A stretch of 64,000 nt of DNA. It comes from Pelomonas sp047654785 (GTDB lineage Bacteria; Pseudomonadota; Gammaproteobacteria; Burkholderiales; Burkholderiaceae_C). The position numbers and the translations under genes were made by a program. Where the stretch lies: the NCBI RefSeq assembly GCF_047654785.1, contig NZ_JASGKQ010000001.1:62001-126000 (forward strand), written 5' to 3'. Positions 1-8,080 of this stretch are shown here, piece by piece; within the stretch, counting starts at the first letter, position 1, and the number at the start of each line of letters is the position of its first letter. Under the pieces are notes generated by a model. That model was not told where the DNA came from, made no database searches, and saw nothing but the letters and a program-made list of their open reading frames with translations.

Positions 1-1146
1 GGTGGAGAAGCGCTCGCCCTCGGCGGCCACCACCTGCTTGATCTCGATGCCGTACTTCTTGGCAAACGCGAAGTCGCGCTCGTCGTGCGCCGGCACGCCC
101 ATCACGGCGCCGTCGCCATAGCTCATCAGCACGTAGTTGCCGACCCAGACCTCGACCTGCGCGCCCGTCAGCGGGTGCGTGACGAACAGGCCCGTGGCCA
201 CGCCCTTCTTCTCCTGCGTCGCGAGTTCGGCCTCGGTCGTGCCGCCGGCCTTGCATTCCTCGATGAAGGCGGCGACCTTCGCATCGCCGGCCGCCGCGTG
301 CGTCGCCAGCGGGTGCTCGGGCGCGACGGCGCAGAAGGTCACGCCCATGATGGTGTCGGCGCGCGTCGTGAACACCCACAGCAGGCCGCCTTCGCCACCG
401 ATCGAATGCGGGAACGCGAAGCGCACGCCCTGGCTCTTGCCGATCCAGTTCTCCTGCATCAGCCGCACGCGCTCGGGCCAGCCGCTCAGGTAGTCCGGGT
501 CGTCGGGGTTGGCGACGGCCGACAGCAGTTCCTCGGCGTACTGCGTGATCTTCAGGTAATAGCCGGGGATCTCGCGCTTCTCGACCAGCGCGCCGGAGCG
601 CCAGCCGCGGCCGTCGATGACCTGCTCGTTGGCGAGCACGGTCTGGTCCACCGGGTCCCAGTTGACGACCTGGGTGCGGCGCTCGGCGATGCCGGCCTCC
701 AGCATCTTCAGGAACAGCCACTGGTTCCACTTGTAGTAGCTGGGCTGGCAGGTGGCGACCTCGCGGCTCCAGTCGATCGCCAGGCCCATCGCCTGCATCT
801 GGCCCTTCATGTGGGCGATGTTGGAGTAGGTCCACTGCGCGGGCGGCAGCTTGCCCTTCATCGCGGCGTTCTCGGCCGGCAGGCCGAAGGCGTCCCAGCC
901 CATCGGCATCAGGACGTTGTAGCCCTTCATGCGCAGCTGGCGGGCCAGCATGTCGTTGATCGTGTAGTTGCGCACATGGCCCATGTGCAGCTTGCCCGAG
1001 GGGTAGGGCAGCATGGAGCAGGCGTAGAAATGCGGCTTGCCCGGGGCTTCAGTGACGCGGTAGGCGTCGCGCTCGGTCCAGTAGGCGCGGGCGGCGGCCT
1101 CGATCTCGTTGGGGTTGTAGCTGGGCGCTTCGGTCTTGGCGTTCAT
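1..1146 (-). CDS. leuS: Leucyl-tRNA synthetase, N-terminal part (cut by window edge)
   Basis: Class I aminoacyl-tRNA synthetase that charges tRNA-Leu in the cytoplasm. The visible 382 codons run from an ATG at 1146 with no stop before position 1, so the C-terminal half, including the KMSKS loop, lies outside the window. The HIGH-type signature is present as HMGH within YPSGKLHMGHVRNY, followed by the family block GWDAFGLPAENAA. The large CP1 editing insertion begins in the second half of the visible part (TTRADTIMGVTF, then HPLTG and VPAHDERDF). exbD follows 22 bases upstream of the start on the same strand. The family call is very safe; only completeness is unknown. Confidence 0.97.
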   Translation of the reverse strand, partial: MNAKTEAPSYNPNEIEAAARAYWTERDAYRVTEAPGKPHFYACSMLPYPSGKLHMGHVRNYTINDMLARQLRMKGYNVLMPMGWDAFGLPAENAAMKGKLPPAQWTYSNIAHMKGQMQAMGLAIDWSREVATCQPSYYKWNQWLFLKMLEAGIAERRTQVVNWDPVDQTVLANEQVIDGRGWRSGALVEKREIPGYYLKITQYAEELLSAVANPDDPDYLSGWPERVRLMQENWIGKSQGVRFAFPHSIGGEGGLLWVFTTRADTIMGVTFCAVAPEHPLATHAAAGDAKVAAFIEECKAGGTTEAELATQEKKGVATGLFVTHPLTGAQVEVWVGNYVLMSYGDGAVMGVPAHDERDFAFAKKYGIEIKQVVAAEGERFST

Positions 1147-1168
1147 GCGCCAAATTATCAGCGCAGCG

Positions 1169-1594
1169 TCAGGGCGCGGACGCGGCGGCCTGGGCGACGA
1201 AGGCGACGCGGTTGAGCCCGGCGGCCTGCACCCAGCCGATCAGCTCGGCGACCTGGCCGTAGGGCACGGCACGGTCGGCGCGCAACTGCACTTCCAGCTG
1301 CGCATTCGCGCGGCCGAGTTCGGCGATGCGCGCCTGGAAGGCTTGCGCGTCCAGCTCGTCGTCGCCGAGGTGCAGCTTGCCGTCCGGCGTGATCGCGACG
1401 GCGATGAAGCTCGGCGCGTCGCTCGGCGTCGCGGCCTCGCTCTTGGGCAGGTCCAGGCGCAGCGAGGCGGTCATCAGCGGCGCGGTGATCATGAAGATGA
1501 CCAGCAGCACCAGCATCACGTCGATCAGCGGCGTCATGTTGATGTCGCTCATCGGCCGAGCGGCATCGGGGCGCTCAAGGCGGCCGAAGGCCAT
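1169..1594 (-). CDS. exbD: ExbD/TolR-family biopolymer transport protein
   Basis: Proton-channel partner of ExbB that energises TonB (or Tol) at the inner membrane. The 141-aa protein has a short cytoplasmic start, one membrane segment at about residues 21-42 and a periplasmic domain, the standard ExbD layout. The conserved channel aspartate is D25 in MTPLIDVMLV. It lies downstream of exbB on the same strand, separated by about 80 bases that carry a dispersed repeat. No tonB is seen here, so whether the pair serves TonB or Tol cannot be settled from context; the clustering with exbB beside dapB favours ExbB/D. Confidence 0.9.
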   Translation of the reverse strand: MAFGRLERPDAARPMSDINMTPLIDVMLVLLVIFMITAPLMTASLRLDLPKSEAATPSDAPSFIAVAITPDGKLHLGDDELDAQAFQARIAELGRANAQLEVQLRADRAVPYGQVAELIGWVQAAGLNRVAFVAQAAASAP

Positions 1595-1620
1595 CAGCGC
1601 CGCCCGGCCGCCCGAAGGCG

Positions 1621-1671
1621 CTGATGTGCCCCCTCGGGGGGCCGCGAACGCAGTGAGCCTGGGGGCTTCAT
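1621..1671. repeat. Dispersed intergenic repeat between exbB and exbD
   Basis: The gap between exbB and exbD holds a GC hairpin (GCCCCCTCGGGGGGC, 1628-1642), then GCGAACGCAGTGAGCCTG, then GGGGGCTTC. From memory, very similar elements are scattered through Comamonadaceae and related genomes, often at gene ends. The first hairpin may act in mRNA 3'-end stabilisation or partial termination. Only one copy is seen in this window, so its repeated nature is an inference. Confidence 0.55.
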
Positions 1672-1675
1672 GGCT

Positions 1676-2320
1676 TCAGTCGTGGTCCAGCAACTCGCGC
1701 AGGTCGTGCGCGAAACCTTCCAGATCGGCCTCGCAGGCCGCGACCAGCTTGCCGAACACGTTGTAGGCCAGCACGGCGGGGATCGCGACCGCGAGGCCGG
1801 CGGCCGTCATGACCAGCGCCTCGCCGACCGGGCCGGAGATCTTCTCGATGGTGAGGTTGCCGGCCGCCGAGATGCCGACCAGCGCGTGGTAGATGCCCCA
1901 GACGGTGCCGAACAGCCCGACGAAGGGCGCGGTCGCGCCGATGGAGGCGAGCAGCACCTGGCCGAACTGCAGCTTCGCGAGCACCGCGTGCAGCGCGTCG
2001 CGCAGCCGGCGCGTCAGGCGGGACTCGCGCCGGCCGGCGGCGTCCAGCGTCGCGCCGCGCGTCTCGGCCGTGGCGGCGTCGAGCAGCGGCAGCAGCAGCG
2101 CCTCGGTGTCGAAGGCTTGCAGCGCATCGCGGCCCTCGGCGACGCCGGCCGCCGACCAGAACGCCGGCACCGCGCGCACGAGGCCGCGGCGCGCGCGGCG
2201 CAGCAGCCAGGTCTTCCACAGGATCAGCGCCCAGGCGCTGACGGACATGGCCAGCAGCAGCAGCGCGACGGCGCAGCCGATCAGATCGCTCTGGCTCCAG
2301 AAATCACTGAAGCCGCCCAT
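1676..2320 (-). CDS. exbB: ExbB/TolQ-family proton channel protein
   Basis: Inner-membrane subunit that forms the proton channel with ExbD and drives TonB-dependent uptake. The 214-aa protein has an N-terminal membrane segment (about 12-34), a cytoplasmic loop, and two further segments containing the MotA/TolQ/ExbB block (LASIGATAPFVGLFGTVWGI, then GPVGEALVMTAAGLAVAIPAV). The start codon lies one base after the dapB stop, so it is probably translated from a dapB-exbB-exbD message. Fur sits just upstream of the same cluster, in divergent orientation, but I saw no clear Fur box in front of these genes. Confidence 0.92.
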   Translation of the reverse strand: MGGFSDFWSQSDLIGCAVALLLLAMSVSAWALILWKTWLLRRARRGLVRAVPAFWSAAGVAEGRDALQAFDTEALLLPLLDAATAETRGATLDAAGRRESRLTRRLRDALHAVLAKLQFGQVLLASIGATAPFVGLFGTVWGIYHALVGISAAGNLTIEKISGPVGEALVMTAAGLAVAIPAVLAYNVFGKLVAACEADLEGFAHDLRELLDHD

Positions 2321-2321
2321 C

Positions 2322-3074
2322 TCAGTGGAACCCCAGCACGTCGTTCATGCCGTAGAGGCCGACACGCGTGCCGGCCAGGAAGCGCGCCGCACGCAGGCTG
2401 CCCTGGGCGTAGATCGCGCGGCTGCTGGCCTTGTGGCTGATCTCGATGCGCTCGCCGGTGCCGGCGAACAGCACGGTGTGGTCGCCGATGATGTCGCCGC
2501 CGCGCACGGTCGCGAAGCCGATGGTGGACGGGTCGCGCACGCCGGTGACGCCCTCGCGGCCGTAGACGGCGCATTGCTTCAGGTCGCGGCCCAGCGCGTC
2601 GGCGACGACCCGGCCCATCTGCAGCGCGGTGCCGCTGGGCGCATCGACCTTGTTGCGGTGGTGGGCCTCGACGATCTCGATGTCGAAGCCCTCGCTCATC
2701 GCCCGCGCCGCCAGGTCCAGCAGCTTCAGCACGACGTTGACGCCGACGCTCATGTTCGGCGCGAAGACGATGGCCGTGCGTTCGGCGAACCGCGCGATCT
2801 CGGCCTGCTGCGCCGCGTCGAAGCCGGTCGTGCCGACGACGGCCTTGACGCCCAGCTCGGCGCACGCGGCCAGGTGGGCCAGCGTCGCCTCGGGGCGGGT
2901 GAAGTCGATCAGCACGTCGGCGCCGCCCAAGCCGGCGCGCACGTCGTCGCCCTTGTCCAGCGCGGCATGCAGCGTGCAGTCGTCGGCGGCCGCGACGGCC
3001 TCGAGGAGCATGCGGCCCATGCGCCCGGAGGCGCCGGTGACGGCGACCTTCAAGGGCGCGGCGGCGGCCTGCAT
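2322..3074 (-). CDS. dapB: 4-hydroxy-tetrahydrodipicolinate reductase
   Basis: Reduces hydroxytetrahydrodipicolinate with NAD(P)H in the diaminopimelate/lysine pathway. About 250 aa, normal for the family. The N-terminal Rossmann motif reads VTGASGRMG, and the catalytic signature EAHHRNKVDAPSGTA supplies the expected His and Lys (about H138 and K142 from this start). I place the start at the ATG at 3074 because it overlaps the bamE stop as TGATG; a GTG one codon upstream (3077) is equally possible. The exbB start is one base past the stop, suggesting translational coupling. Confidence 0.96.
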   Translation of the reverse strand: MQAAAAPLKVAVTGASGRMGRMLLEAVAAADDCTLHAALDKGDDVRAGLGGADVLIDFTRPEATLAHLAACAELGVKAVVGTTGFDAAQQAEIARFAERTAIVFAPNMSVGVNVVLKLLDLAARAMSEGFDIEIVEAHHRNKVDAPSGTALQMGRVVADALGRDLKQCAVYGREGVTGVRDPSTIGFATVRGGDIIGDHTVLFAGTGERIEISHKASSRAIYAQGSLRAARFLAGTRVGLYGMNDVLGFH

Positions 3075-3649
3075 CACGAGCCGGCGCCCGTCTTGGCGGG
3101 TGCGTCCAGCGGCGGGTACACGCGGCCCGGGGCCGGCCCCTCCGCAGCGGCGGTCGGCGCGGCATCCTCGGCGCGCTTGGGTGGCGGCAGCGCGCCTCGC
3201 TCGGCCTCGCTGAGCTCCAGCTTGGGCTGCTTGCTGCCGGGCTTGAAAGTGTTGATGGCGGCGACGAAGTCGTTCTCGGCCGGCAGGTCGTCCGGCACGG
3301 TCAGCGTCTTGAGCACCTCGCCGTCGAACTCGGCCACCACCAGGCGCTGCTGCGCCGGGGCGCCCTGGCGGCGGATGGTGAAGACGTAGTCCCAGCGCGA
3401 CTCGTGGAACACGTCGGTCAGCAGCGGCGAGCCCAGCAGGTCGCGCACCTGCGCCTTGGGCATGCCGGGCTTGACGCGGGCGACCATCTCCTTGGTCAGC
3501 ACATTGCCCTGGACGACCTCGACGCGGTAGGGCGTCAGCACGCCCAGCACCTTGTCGCCCGACACCTCGGGCAGCCGCGCCCAGGTGGGCAGGTAGGAGC
3601 AGCCGCCAAGCAGCGCGAGCAGCGGGAGAGAGGCAAGCAGGGGACGCAT
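3074..3649 (-). CDS. bamE: Outer-membrane assembly lipoprotein BamE
   Basis: Small lipoprotein of the BAM complex that inserts beta-barrels into the outer membrane. The start at 3649 gives a lipoprotein signal ending in the lipobox LLGGC. The SmpA/OmlA core follows, with GNVLTKEMVARVKPGM and QVRDLLGSPLLTDVFHESRWDYVF. At 191 aa it is longer than the usual 110-150 because of a Pro/Ala-rich tail, which is common in Burkholderiales. An upstream in-frame ATG at 3751 would add 34 residues before the signal peptide and is rejected. It is divergent from fur, as in many betaproteobacteria. Confidence 0.93.
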   Translation of the reverse strand: MRPLLASLPLLALLGGCSYLPTWARLPEVSGDKVLGVLTPYRVEVVQGNVLTKEMVARVKPGMPKAQVRDLLGSPLLTDVFHESRWDYVFTIRRQGAPAQQRLVVAEFDGEVLKTLTVPDDLPAENDFVAAINTFKPGSKQPKLELSEAERGALPPPKRAEDAAPTAAAEGPAPGRVYPPLDAPAKTGAGS

Positions 3650-3756
3650 GGGCGGCGGGACGGAGTGCGGAGAAGTGCCCGCCGAAGGGAGGCCCCGGCT
3701 GGCTATGATGGCGCGGATTCTAACGGGGCCCCTTCCCGGCCCCGGCCCCACGCGCC

Positions 3757-4197
3757 ATGCCCTCTTCCGTCAAAGACCAGACCAGCGACATCAAGAACAG
3801 CGGCCTCAAGGCGACGCTGCCGCGCATCAAGATCCTGGAGATCTTCCAGCGCTCGGCGCAGCGCCACATGACGGCCGAGGATGTCTACAAGGCGCTGCTC
3901 GGCGAGGGCGCCGACATCGGCCTGGCCACGGTCTACCGCGTGCTGCAGCAGTTCGAGCAGGCCGGCCTGCTGAGCCGCAACCATTTCGAGACCGGCAAGG
4001 CGGTCTACGAGCTCAACGAGGGGCACCACCACGACCATCTGGTGTGCCTGAACTGCGGCAAGGTCGAGGAGTTCTACGACGCCGACATCGAGGCCCGCCA
4101 GCACGCCATCGCCGGCGAGCGCGGCTTCCGGCTGCAGGAGCACTCGCTGGCGCTGTACGCCACCTGCGTGAAGGCGGACTGCCCGAGCAAGGCCTGA
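3757..4197 (+). CDS. fur: Ferric uptake regulator Fur
   Basis: Iron-responsive repressor that binds Fur boxes when loaded with Fe(II). The 146-aa protein has a winged-helix DNA-binding half (about 15-85, with LATVYRVLQQFEQAGLL) and a C-terminal dimer/metal half with HHHDHLVCLNCGKVEEF. Putative zinc cysteines are C97/C100 and C137/C142. It is divergent from bamE and its stop abuts the stop of the convergent nicotinamide phosphoribosyltransferase gene. A strong Fur-box match at 54734-54752 is a likely target in this window. Confidence 0.97.
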   Translation: MPSSVKDQTSDIKNSGLKATLPRIKILEIFQRSAQRHMTAEDVYKALLGEGADIGLATVYRVLQQFEQAGLLSRNHFETGKAVYELNEGHHHDHLVCLNCGKVEEFYDADIEARQHAIAGERGFRLQEHSLALYATCVKADCPSKA

Positions 4198-5619
4198 TCA
4201 GCCCCCGGCGGCCCGGGCGCGGATCGCGGCGAAGCTGTCGTCGACCAGCAGCCGGCCGTCCTCAAAGACGGTGCGCAGCAGCTCCGTCGCGCCTTCGGCC
4301 AGCGCCTGCTGGTGCCCGGGCGAGCCGATGCGCACCGTGGCGAAGGCATCGCCCTGGCGCAGCAGCGTCAGCCGGCCGGCCTTGCTGCGCTTGGCCGGGT
4401 CCGTCACCGGGGCCTTGAAGACGTCGCGCCACCGGCCCTGCACCTCGGCGGCCGAGGCCTTCATCGCGAAGCCCAGCGAGTCGCGGTGGACCTGCTGCAG
4501 CAGCGCGCCGCCCTGGCCGAAGGCGACGTTGTCGGCCGAGTAGCCGGCGCCGGTCAGCGCGGCCAGGATGTGGGCGATGGCCTCGCGCGTGATGCCGTCG
4601 CCCTGGATGACGCGCACATGGCGCAGCAGCTTGAAGCCCTTGGCGTTCAGGTCGCTGCCGAAGGCCGCGTCCAGCGCGCGCACGGTGCGCAGCACGACGG
4701 TGGTCGGGTCGCCGCTGTCCGGGCGGATGACGACGGTGGCGCCGCTGGCGATGACCTCGTCGCGCAGCGCGCCGCCCCACAGCCGGGTGACGGCGGCGTC
4801 GAGGTCATAGGAGTCCGACACCACGGCCAGCACCGCGCCGGGCCGGCCGAACTGCCGCAGCATGTTGCGGTAGGCGGCCAGCTCGCCGTCGCGGCCCCAG
4901 CTGGTGATGGTGCTGTGCTCGGCCGCCGGGATGGAGAGGCCGGCCATGGGCTCGCCGTAGTAGGCGCGGGCGCCGAGCAGCGCCGTCATCGTGTCCGTGC
5001 CCTGGAAGTTCACGAGGTGGGCCATGCCGCCCAGCATGGCCGATTCCAGCGACGACACGCCGCGAGCGCCGAAGTCGTGCAGCTTGAACGGCAGGCCGGC
5101 CGGGTCGCCGGTGCGCGCCAGCGCGTCGGCGATGAGGCGGCGCGTGGCATGGCTGTGCGTGGCCACCGTCGTCGGGTACCAGACGCGCAGCAGCGCGGTC
5201 TCCAGATAGCTCGTCAGCCACCAGCAGGCCGGGTCGGTGTTCTCGATGGTGAGCAGCGCATGGCCGACCGGCACGACCATGCCCTCGGGCACCGCGCGGA
5301 TGCGCACCGGCAGCCGGCCGCCGTGCGCGTCGACGACGTGCCGCCAGCCGTCGCGGTTGAACGGCACGCCGTGGGCGGTGCAGACCTCCTCGCCCAGCGC
5401 GACGTCGTCCGCCGTCACGGGCCGGGTGAAGTACTCCTTCAGCAGCGCCTGCAGGCCGAAGAACACCGTGTACGGCAGCGTGCCGCCGCGCGCCTCGATG
5501 TAGCTGAAGACGGTGGTGGTGCCCGGCGGGTACTGCAGCCAGTGGCTGGCCTTGTAGCTGTCCGTGTTCAGGACGAGCAGGCGGGCGATGTCGGCGAGGC
5601 GGTTCGGCGAGGCGTTCAA
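4198..5619 (-). CDS. nadV: Nicotinamide phosphoribosyltransferase (NAMPT/NadV type)
   Basis: Converts nicotinamide and PRPP to NMN for NAD salvage. The 473-aa protein aligns by eye with the vertebrate/bacterial NAMPT family: LNTDSYKASHWLQYPPGT near the start, AAEHSTITSWGRDGE carrying the catalytic His, VVSDSYDLDAA, RPDSGDPTTVV, RVIQGDGIT and DPAKRSKAGRL. No ATG or GTG precedes the homologous part; the only good start is TTG at 5619, which overlaps the hprK stop as TTGA, pointing to translational coupling. The reading frame stays open far upstream inside hprK, but that part is a shadow. Nicotinate phosphoribosyltransferase is the less likely alternative. Confidence 0.92.
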   Translation of the reverse strand: MNASPNRLADIARLLVLNTDSYKASHWLQYPPGTTTVFSYIEARGGTLPYTVFFGLQALLKEYFTRPVTADDVALGEEVCTAHGVPFNRDGWRHVVDAHGGRLPVRIRAVPEGMVVPVGHALLTIENTDPACWWLTSYLETALLRVWYPTTVATHSHATRRLIADALARTGDPAGLPFKLHDFGARGVSSLESAMLGGMAHLVNFQGTDTMTALLGARAYYGEPMAGLSIPAAEHSTITSWGRDGELAAYRNMLRQFGRPGAVLAVVSDSYDLDAAVTRLWGGALRDEVIASGATVVIRPDSGDPTTVVLRTVRALDAAFGSDLNAKGFKLLRHVRVIQGDGITREAIAHILAALTGAGYSADNVAFGQGGALLQQVHRDSLGFAMKASAAEVQGRWRDVFKAPVTDPAKRSKAGRLTLLRQGDAFATVRIGSPGHQQALAEGATELLRTVFEDGRLLVDDSFAAIRARAAGG

Positions 5620-6572
5620 TCGAGGGTGCCGTTGTCGATGGCGCGCTGGTGGCGCTCGACGAATTCCTTGTACGTGTCGATGCCGCGCAGTTGCAGGATG
5701 GTGTTGCGCACGGCCGCCTCCACCAGCACGGCGAGGTTGCGGCCGGCGTCCACGGCGATGACGACCTTGCGCACCGGCAGGCCCAGCACGTCCTCGTGCA
5801 GCGGCTCGTAGGGCAGGCGCTCGAAGTCGCGTTCCATCGTCTCCTTGCGCACCAGGTGGACGATGAGCTTGAGCCGCATCTTGCGGCGCACGGCGGTCTC
5901 GCCAAAGATGGCCTTGATGTCCAGCAGGCCGATGCCGCGCACCTCCAGCAGGTTCATCAGCAGCTCGGGGCAGCGGCCCTCGATGGCGGTCTGGGCGATG
6001 CGGAAGAAGTCCACCGCGTCGTCGGCGACGAGGCCGTGGCCGCGCGAGATCAGCTCCAGGCCCAGCTCGCTCTTGCCGAGGCCGGATTCGCCGGTCAGCA
6101 GCACGCCCAGGCCCAGGATGTCCATGAACACGCCGTGGCGCGTCGTGCGGTTGGCGAACAGCTGCGACAGGTAGCCGCGCACCAGGTCGATGACGTGGCC
6201 GGCGGACTCGGCGGTGCGGAACAGCGGGATCTCGGCGCGGTCGCACATCGCCACCAGCCGCGGCGGCGGGACGGAGTCGTCGGCCATGATGAGCACCGGC
6301 GGCTCCAGCGTGACGATGCGCGAGATGCGGCGGTCCTGGACCTCGGGGCTGGCCTGGCTCAGGTAGGCCACCTCGCGGCGGCCGACGATCTGCACCCGGT
6401 AGGGGTGGATGTAGTTCAGGTAGCCCACCAGGTCGGCGGCGCTCTGCGCGTCGCGCACGGCGGCTTCGTCGAAGCGGCGCTCCGGGTGGGCGTGGCCCGC
6501 CACCCATTCCCAGCGCAGGGCTTCGCGGTGCTCCTCGAAGAGCCGCTCGGCGCTGATCGAGGTCGGCTTCAT
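5616..6572 (-). CDS. hprK: HPr kinase/phosphorylase
   Basis: Phosphorylates and dephosphorylates HPr on serine, controlling the carbon/nitrogen phosphotransferase network. The 318-aa protein has the N-terminal HprK domain (1-135), a Walker A motif GESGLGKS at 161-168, and the HPrK signature with LEVRGIGLLDI near residue 210. Downstream of ptsN by 28 bases and in the same direction, it forms the usual proteobacterial hpf-ptsN-hprK series. The overlapping nadV gene downstream is an unusual addition. Confidence 0.96.
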   Translation of the reverse strand: MKPTSISAERLFEEHREALRWEWVAGHAHPERRFDEAAVRDAQSAADLVGYLNYIHPYRVQIVGRREVAYLSQASPEVQDRRISRIVTLEPPVLIMADDSVPPPRLVAMCDRAEIPLFRTAESAGHVIDLVRGYLSQLFANRTTRHGVFMDILGLGVLLTGESGLGKSELGLELISRGHGLVADDAVDFFRIAQTAIEGRCPELLMNLLEVRGIGLLDIKAIFGETAVRRKMRLKLIVHLVRKETMERDFERLPYEPLHEDVLGLPVRKVVIAVDAGRNLAVLVEAAVRNTILQLRGIDTYKEFVERHQRAIDNGTLD

Positions 6573-6600
6573 CGGGCCCCCCGGCCGGCGAGGCTGCGCA

Positions 6601-7071
6601 TCAGGCGACGGACTTCAGCGGCTCCCAGGCCGCGATCAGCTTGTGCAGCGTCGCGGCGTCGGGGTCGGTCTTGAGCTGTTCGCGCAGCTCGCGGTCGGAC
6701 AGCATCTCGGCGATCTCGGACAGGATCTCCAGGTGCCGCTGCGTGGCCGCTTCGGGCACCAGCAGGAAGATCAGCAGGCCGACGGGCTCGTCGTCCGGCG
6801 CGTCGAAGCCGATGGGCTGGGCCAGGCGCAGCACGGCGGCCAGCGGGTTCTTCAGCCCCTTGACGCGGCCGTGCGGGATGGCCACGCCGTGGCCCAGGCC
6901 CGTGGAGCCCAGGCGCTCGCGCGCGAACAGGTTGTCGGTGACCAAGGCCCGGGCCATCTGGTGATGGTTTTCGAACAGCAGGCCGGCGTGCTCGAAGGCG
7001 CGCTTCTTGCTGGACGCCTCCACGTTCACCAACACGTTGTCGGCGGGCAGGATGGCGGCGAGACGGTTCAT
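6601..7071 (-). CDS. ptsN: PTS IIA-like nitrogen-regulatory protein PtsN
   Basis: EIIA-Ntr phosphoacceptor of the nitrogen phosphotransferase system; a regulatory rather than sugar-transport component. The 156-aa protein contains the phosphorylation site His67 in GVAIPHGRVKG and the family segment RLAQPIGFDAPDDEPVGLLI. It lies between hpf and hprK. About 260 bases separate it from hpf, including a terminator, so ptsN-hprK-nadV may have its own promoter. Confidence 0.95.
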   Translation of the reverse strand: MNRLAAILPADNVLVNVEASSKKRAFEHAGLLFENHHQMARALVTDNLFARERLGSTGLGHGVAIPHGRVKGLKNPLAAVLRLAQPIGFDAPDDEPVGLLIFLLVPEAATQRHLEILSEIAEMLSDRELREQLKTDPDAATLHKLIAAWEPLKSVA

Positions 7072-7280
7072 GGGCGGGGGCCGGGCCGTGGGGCGCTCGC
7101 TGGAGGAGAGCGCGGCCGCTGCCGGCGGTGGGTCAGTCAGAGCCGCGAATTATGGAACTGCGGGGCCGCTTTGCGGGGGCTGCGTGAGCCTGCGGGCACT
7201 GAAATAGCGCGCCGCGCCCCGCCCGAATGCGGGTTTTTGCGGCACCGCAGCAACAGCGCATGCCGGGCATTGCGCATCGC

Positions 7281-7307
7281 AAAAACAAAGGCGGCCCGCA
7301 GGCCGCC
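7281..7307 (-). terminator. Rho-independent terminator after hpf
   Basis: On the minus strand a 7-bp GC stem (GGCGGCC/GGCCGCC, 7290-7307) with a four-base loop is followed by TTTGTTTTT. It lies 27 bases past the hpf stop and separates hpf from ptsN transcription. Confidence 0.8.
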
Positions 7308-7333
7308 TCGTTCTCGGGATGACCCGGCCGCGC

Positions 7334-7675
7334 TCAGCGGGCGGGCACTTCCAGCCGCTTGGCGGAAGCGTGGTGGTGATCCTGCACCTTGTCCTTGTGG
7401 CGGCAGACCTGGCGGTCCAGCTTGTCCATCAGCTGGTCGATGGCGGCGTACAGGTCTTCATGGGACTGTTCGACAAAGATGTCGCGGCCCTTCACGTGCA
7501 GCGTGACCTCGGCACGTTGGCGGCGATCCTTCTCCTTTTGCTTCTCCACGGTCAGCAGGACGTTGATGTCAACGACCTGGTCGAAGTGGCGGGTGACGCG
7601 GTCCAGCTTGGTGAGCACGTACTCGCGCAGGGCCGGCGTGACTTCGAGGTGATGGCCACTGATCGTCAGATTCAT
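7334..7675 (-). CDS. hpf: Ribosome hibernation-promoting factor (short HPF/RaiA family)
   Basis: Binds idle ribosomes and helps form 100S particles in stationary phase. The true start is the ATG at 7675 (MNLTISGHHLEVTPAL), preceded by AGGAGG at good spacing; 50 in-frame codons further upstream are not family-like. The resulting 113-aa protein has the S30AE domain (ISGHHLEVTPALREYV, VEKQKEKDRRQRAEVTLHVK, DLYAAIDQLMDKLDRQV) and lacks the long C-terminal dimerisation domain. rpoN, the usual upstream neighbour, is missing; corA stands there in divergent orientation. Confidence 0.93.
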   Translation of the reverse strand: MNLTISGHHLEVTPALREYVLTKLDRVTRHFDQVVDINVLLTVEKQKEKDRRQRAEVTLHVKGRDIFVEQSHEDLYAAIDQLMDKLDRQVCRHKDKVQDHHHASAKRLEVPAR

Positions 7676-8080
7676 AGAGCCTCCTTTCAGAGGATGGTCA
7701 GGGAAAACGGAACCGGAAAACAGGGGGGAAAGGTGAGGGGGAGGGGCGTGTCTACAAGTAGCGGAGGTGGGTGGGAGTGGGGAAATCGACGAGCCCAGTT
7801 TGCGCGCGAAGGCGCGGCCTGACAAGGGGACGGTGGTGACGGTTTGTGGTCGGGATGGTCACGTTTTTGTGGCTTCTTTCACGCCGGTTGCCGGTGCAAT
7901 AATCCTTGGCTATCCCCCGCATGGAGCCCTTCTTGGACAGCGATCACCCTCGGTGACCGTCCACGCCCGCCGCCCGCGCCCATCCTGGCCGCGCCCGCCC
8001 GGAGTGAGACGGTCGACCCGCCCCGCCACCCCGGACGGCGCCCCGCCGTCGTCCTGCGCCAGCGCCGCTGGAGACGATGC
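7676..8080. other. Divergent intergenic region between hpf and corA
   Basis: About 400 bases with no believable gene. It must hold the promoters of hpf (minus) and corA (plus). I see an A/T-richer patch near 7860-7905 (GTGCAATAATCC) but no promoter I would defend. Reading frames that stay open across it have no recognisable protein features. Confidence 0.5.

Noticed and set aside
7676..8080. Sigma-54 promoter or magnesium-type riboswitch between hpf and corA
   Set aside because: No GG-N10-GC pair with flanking consensus and no recognisable riboswitch pattern or terminator stem before corA.
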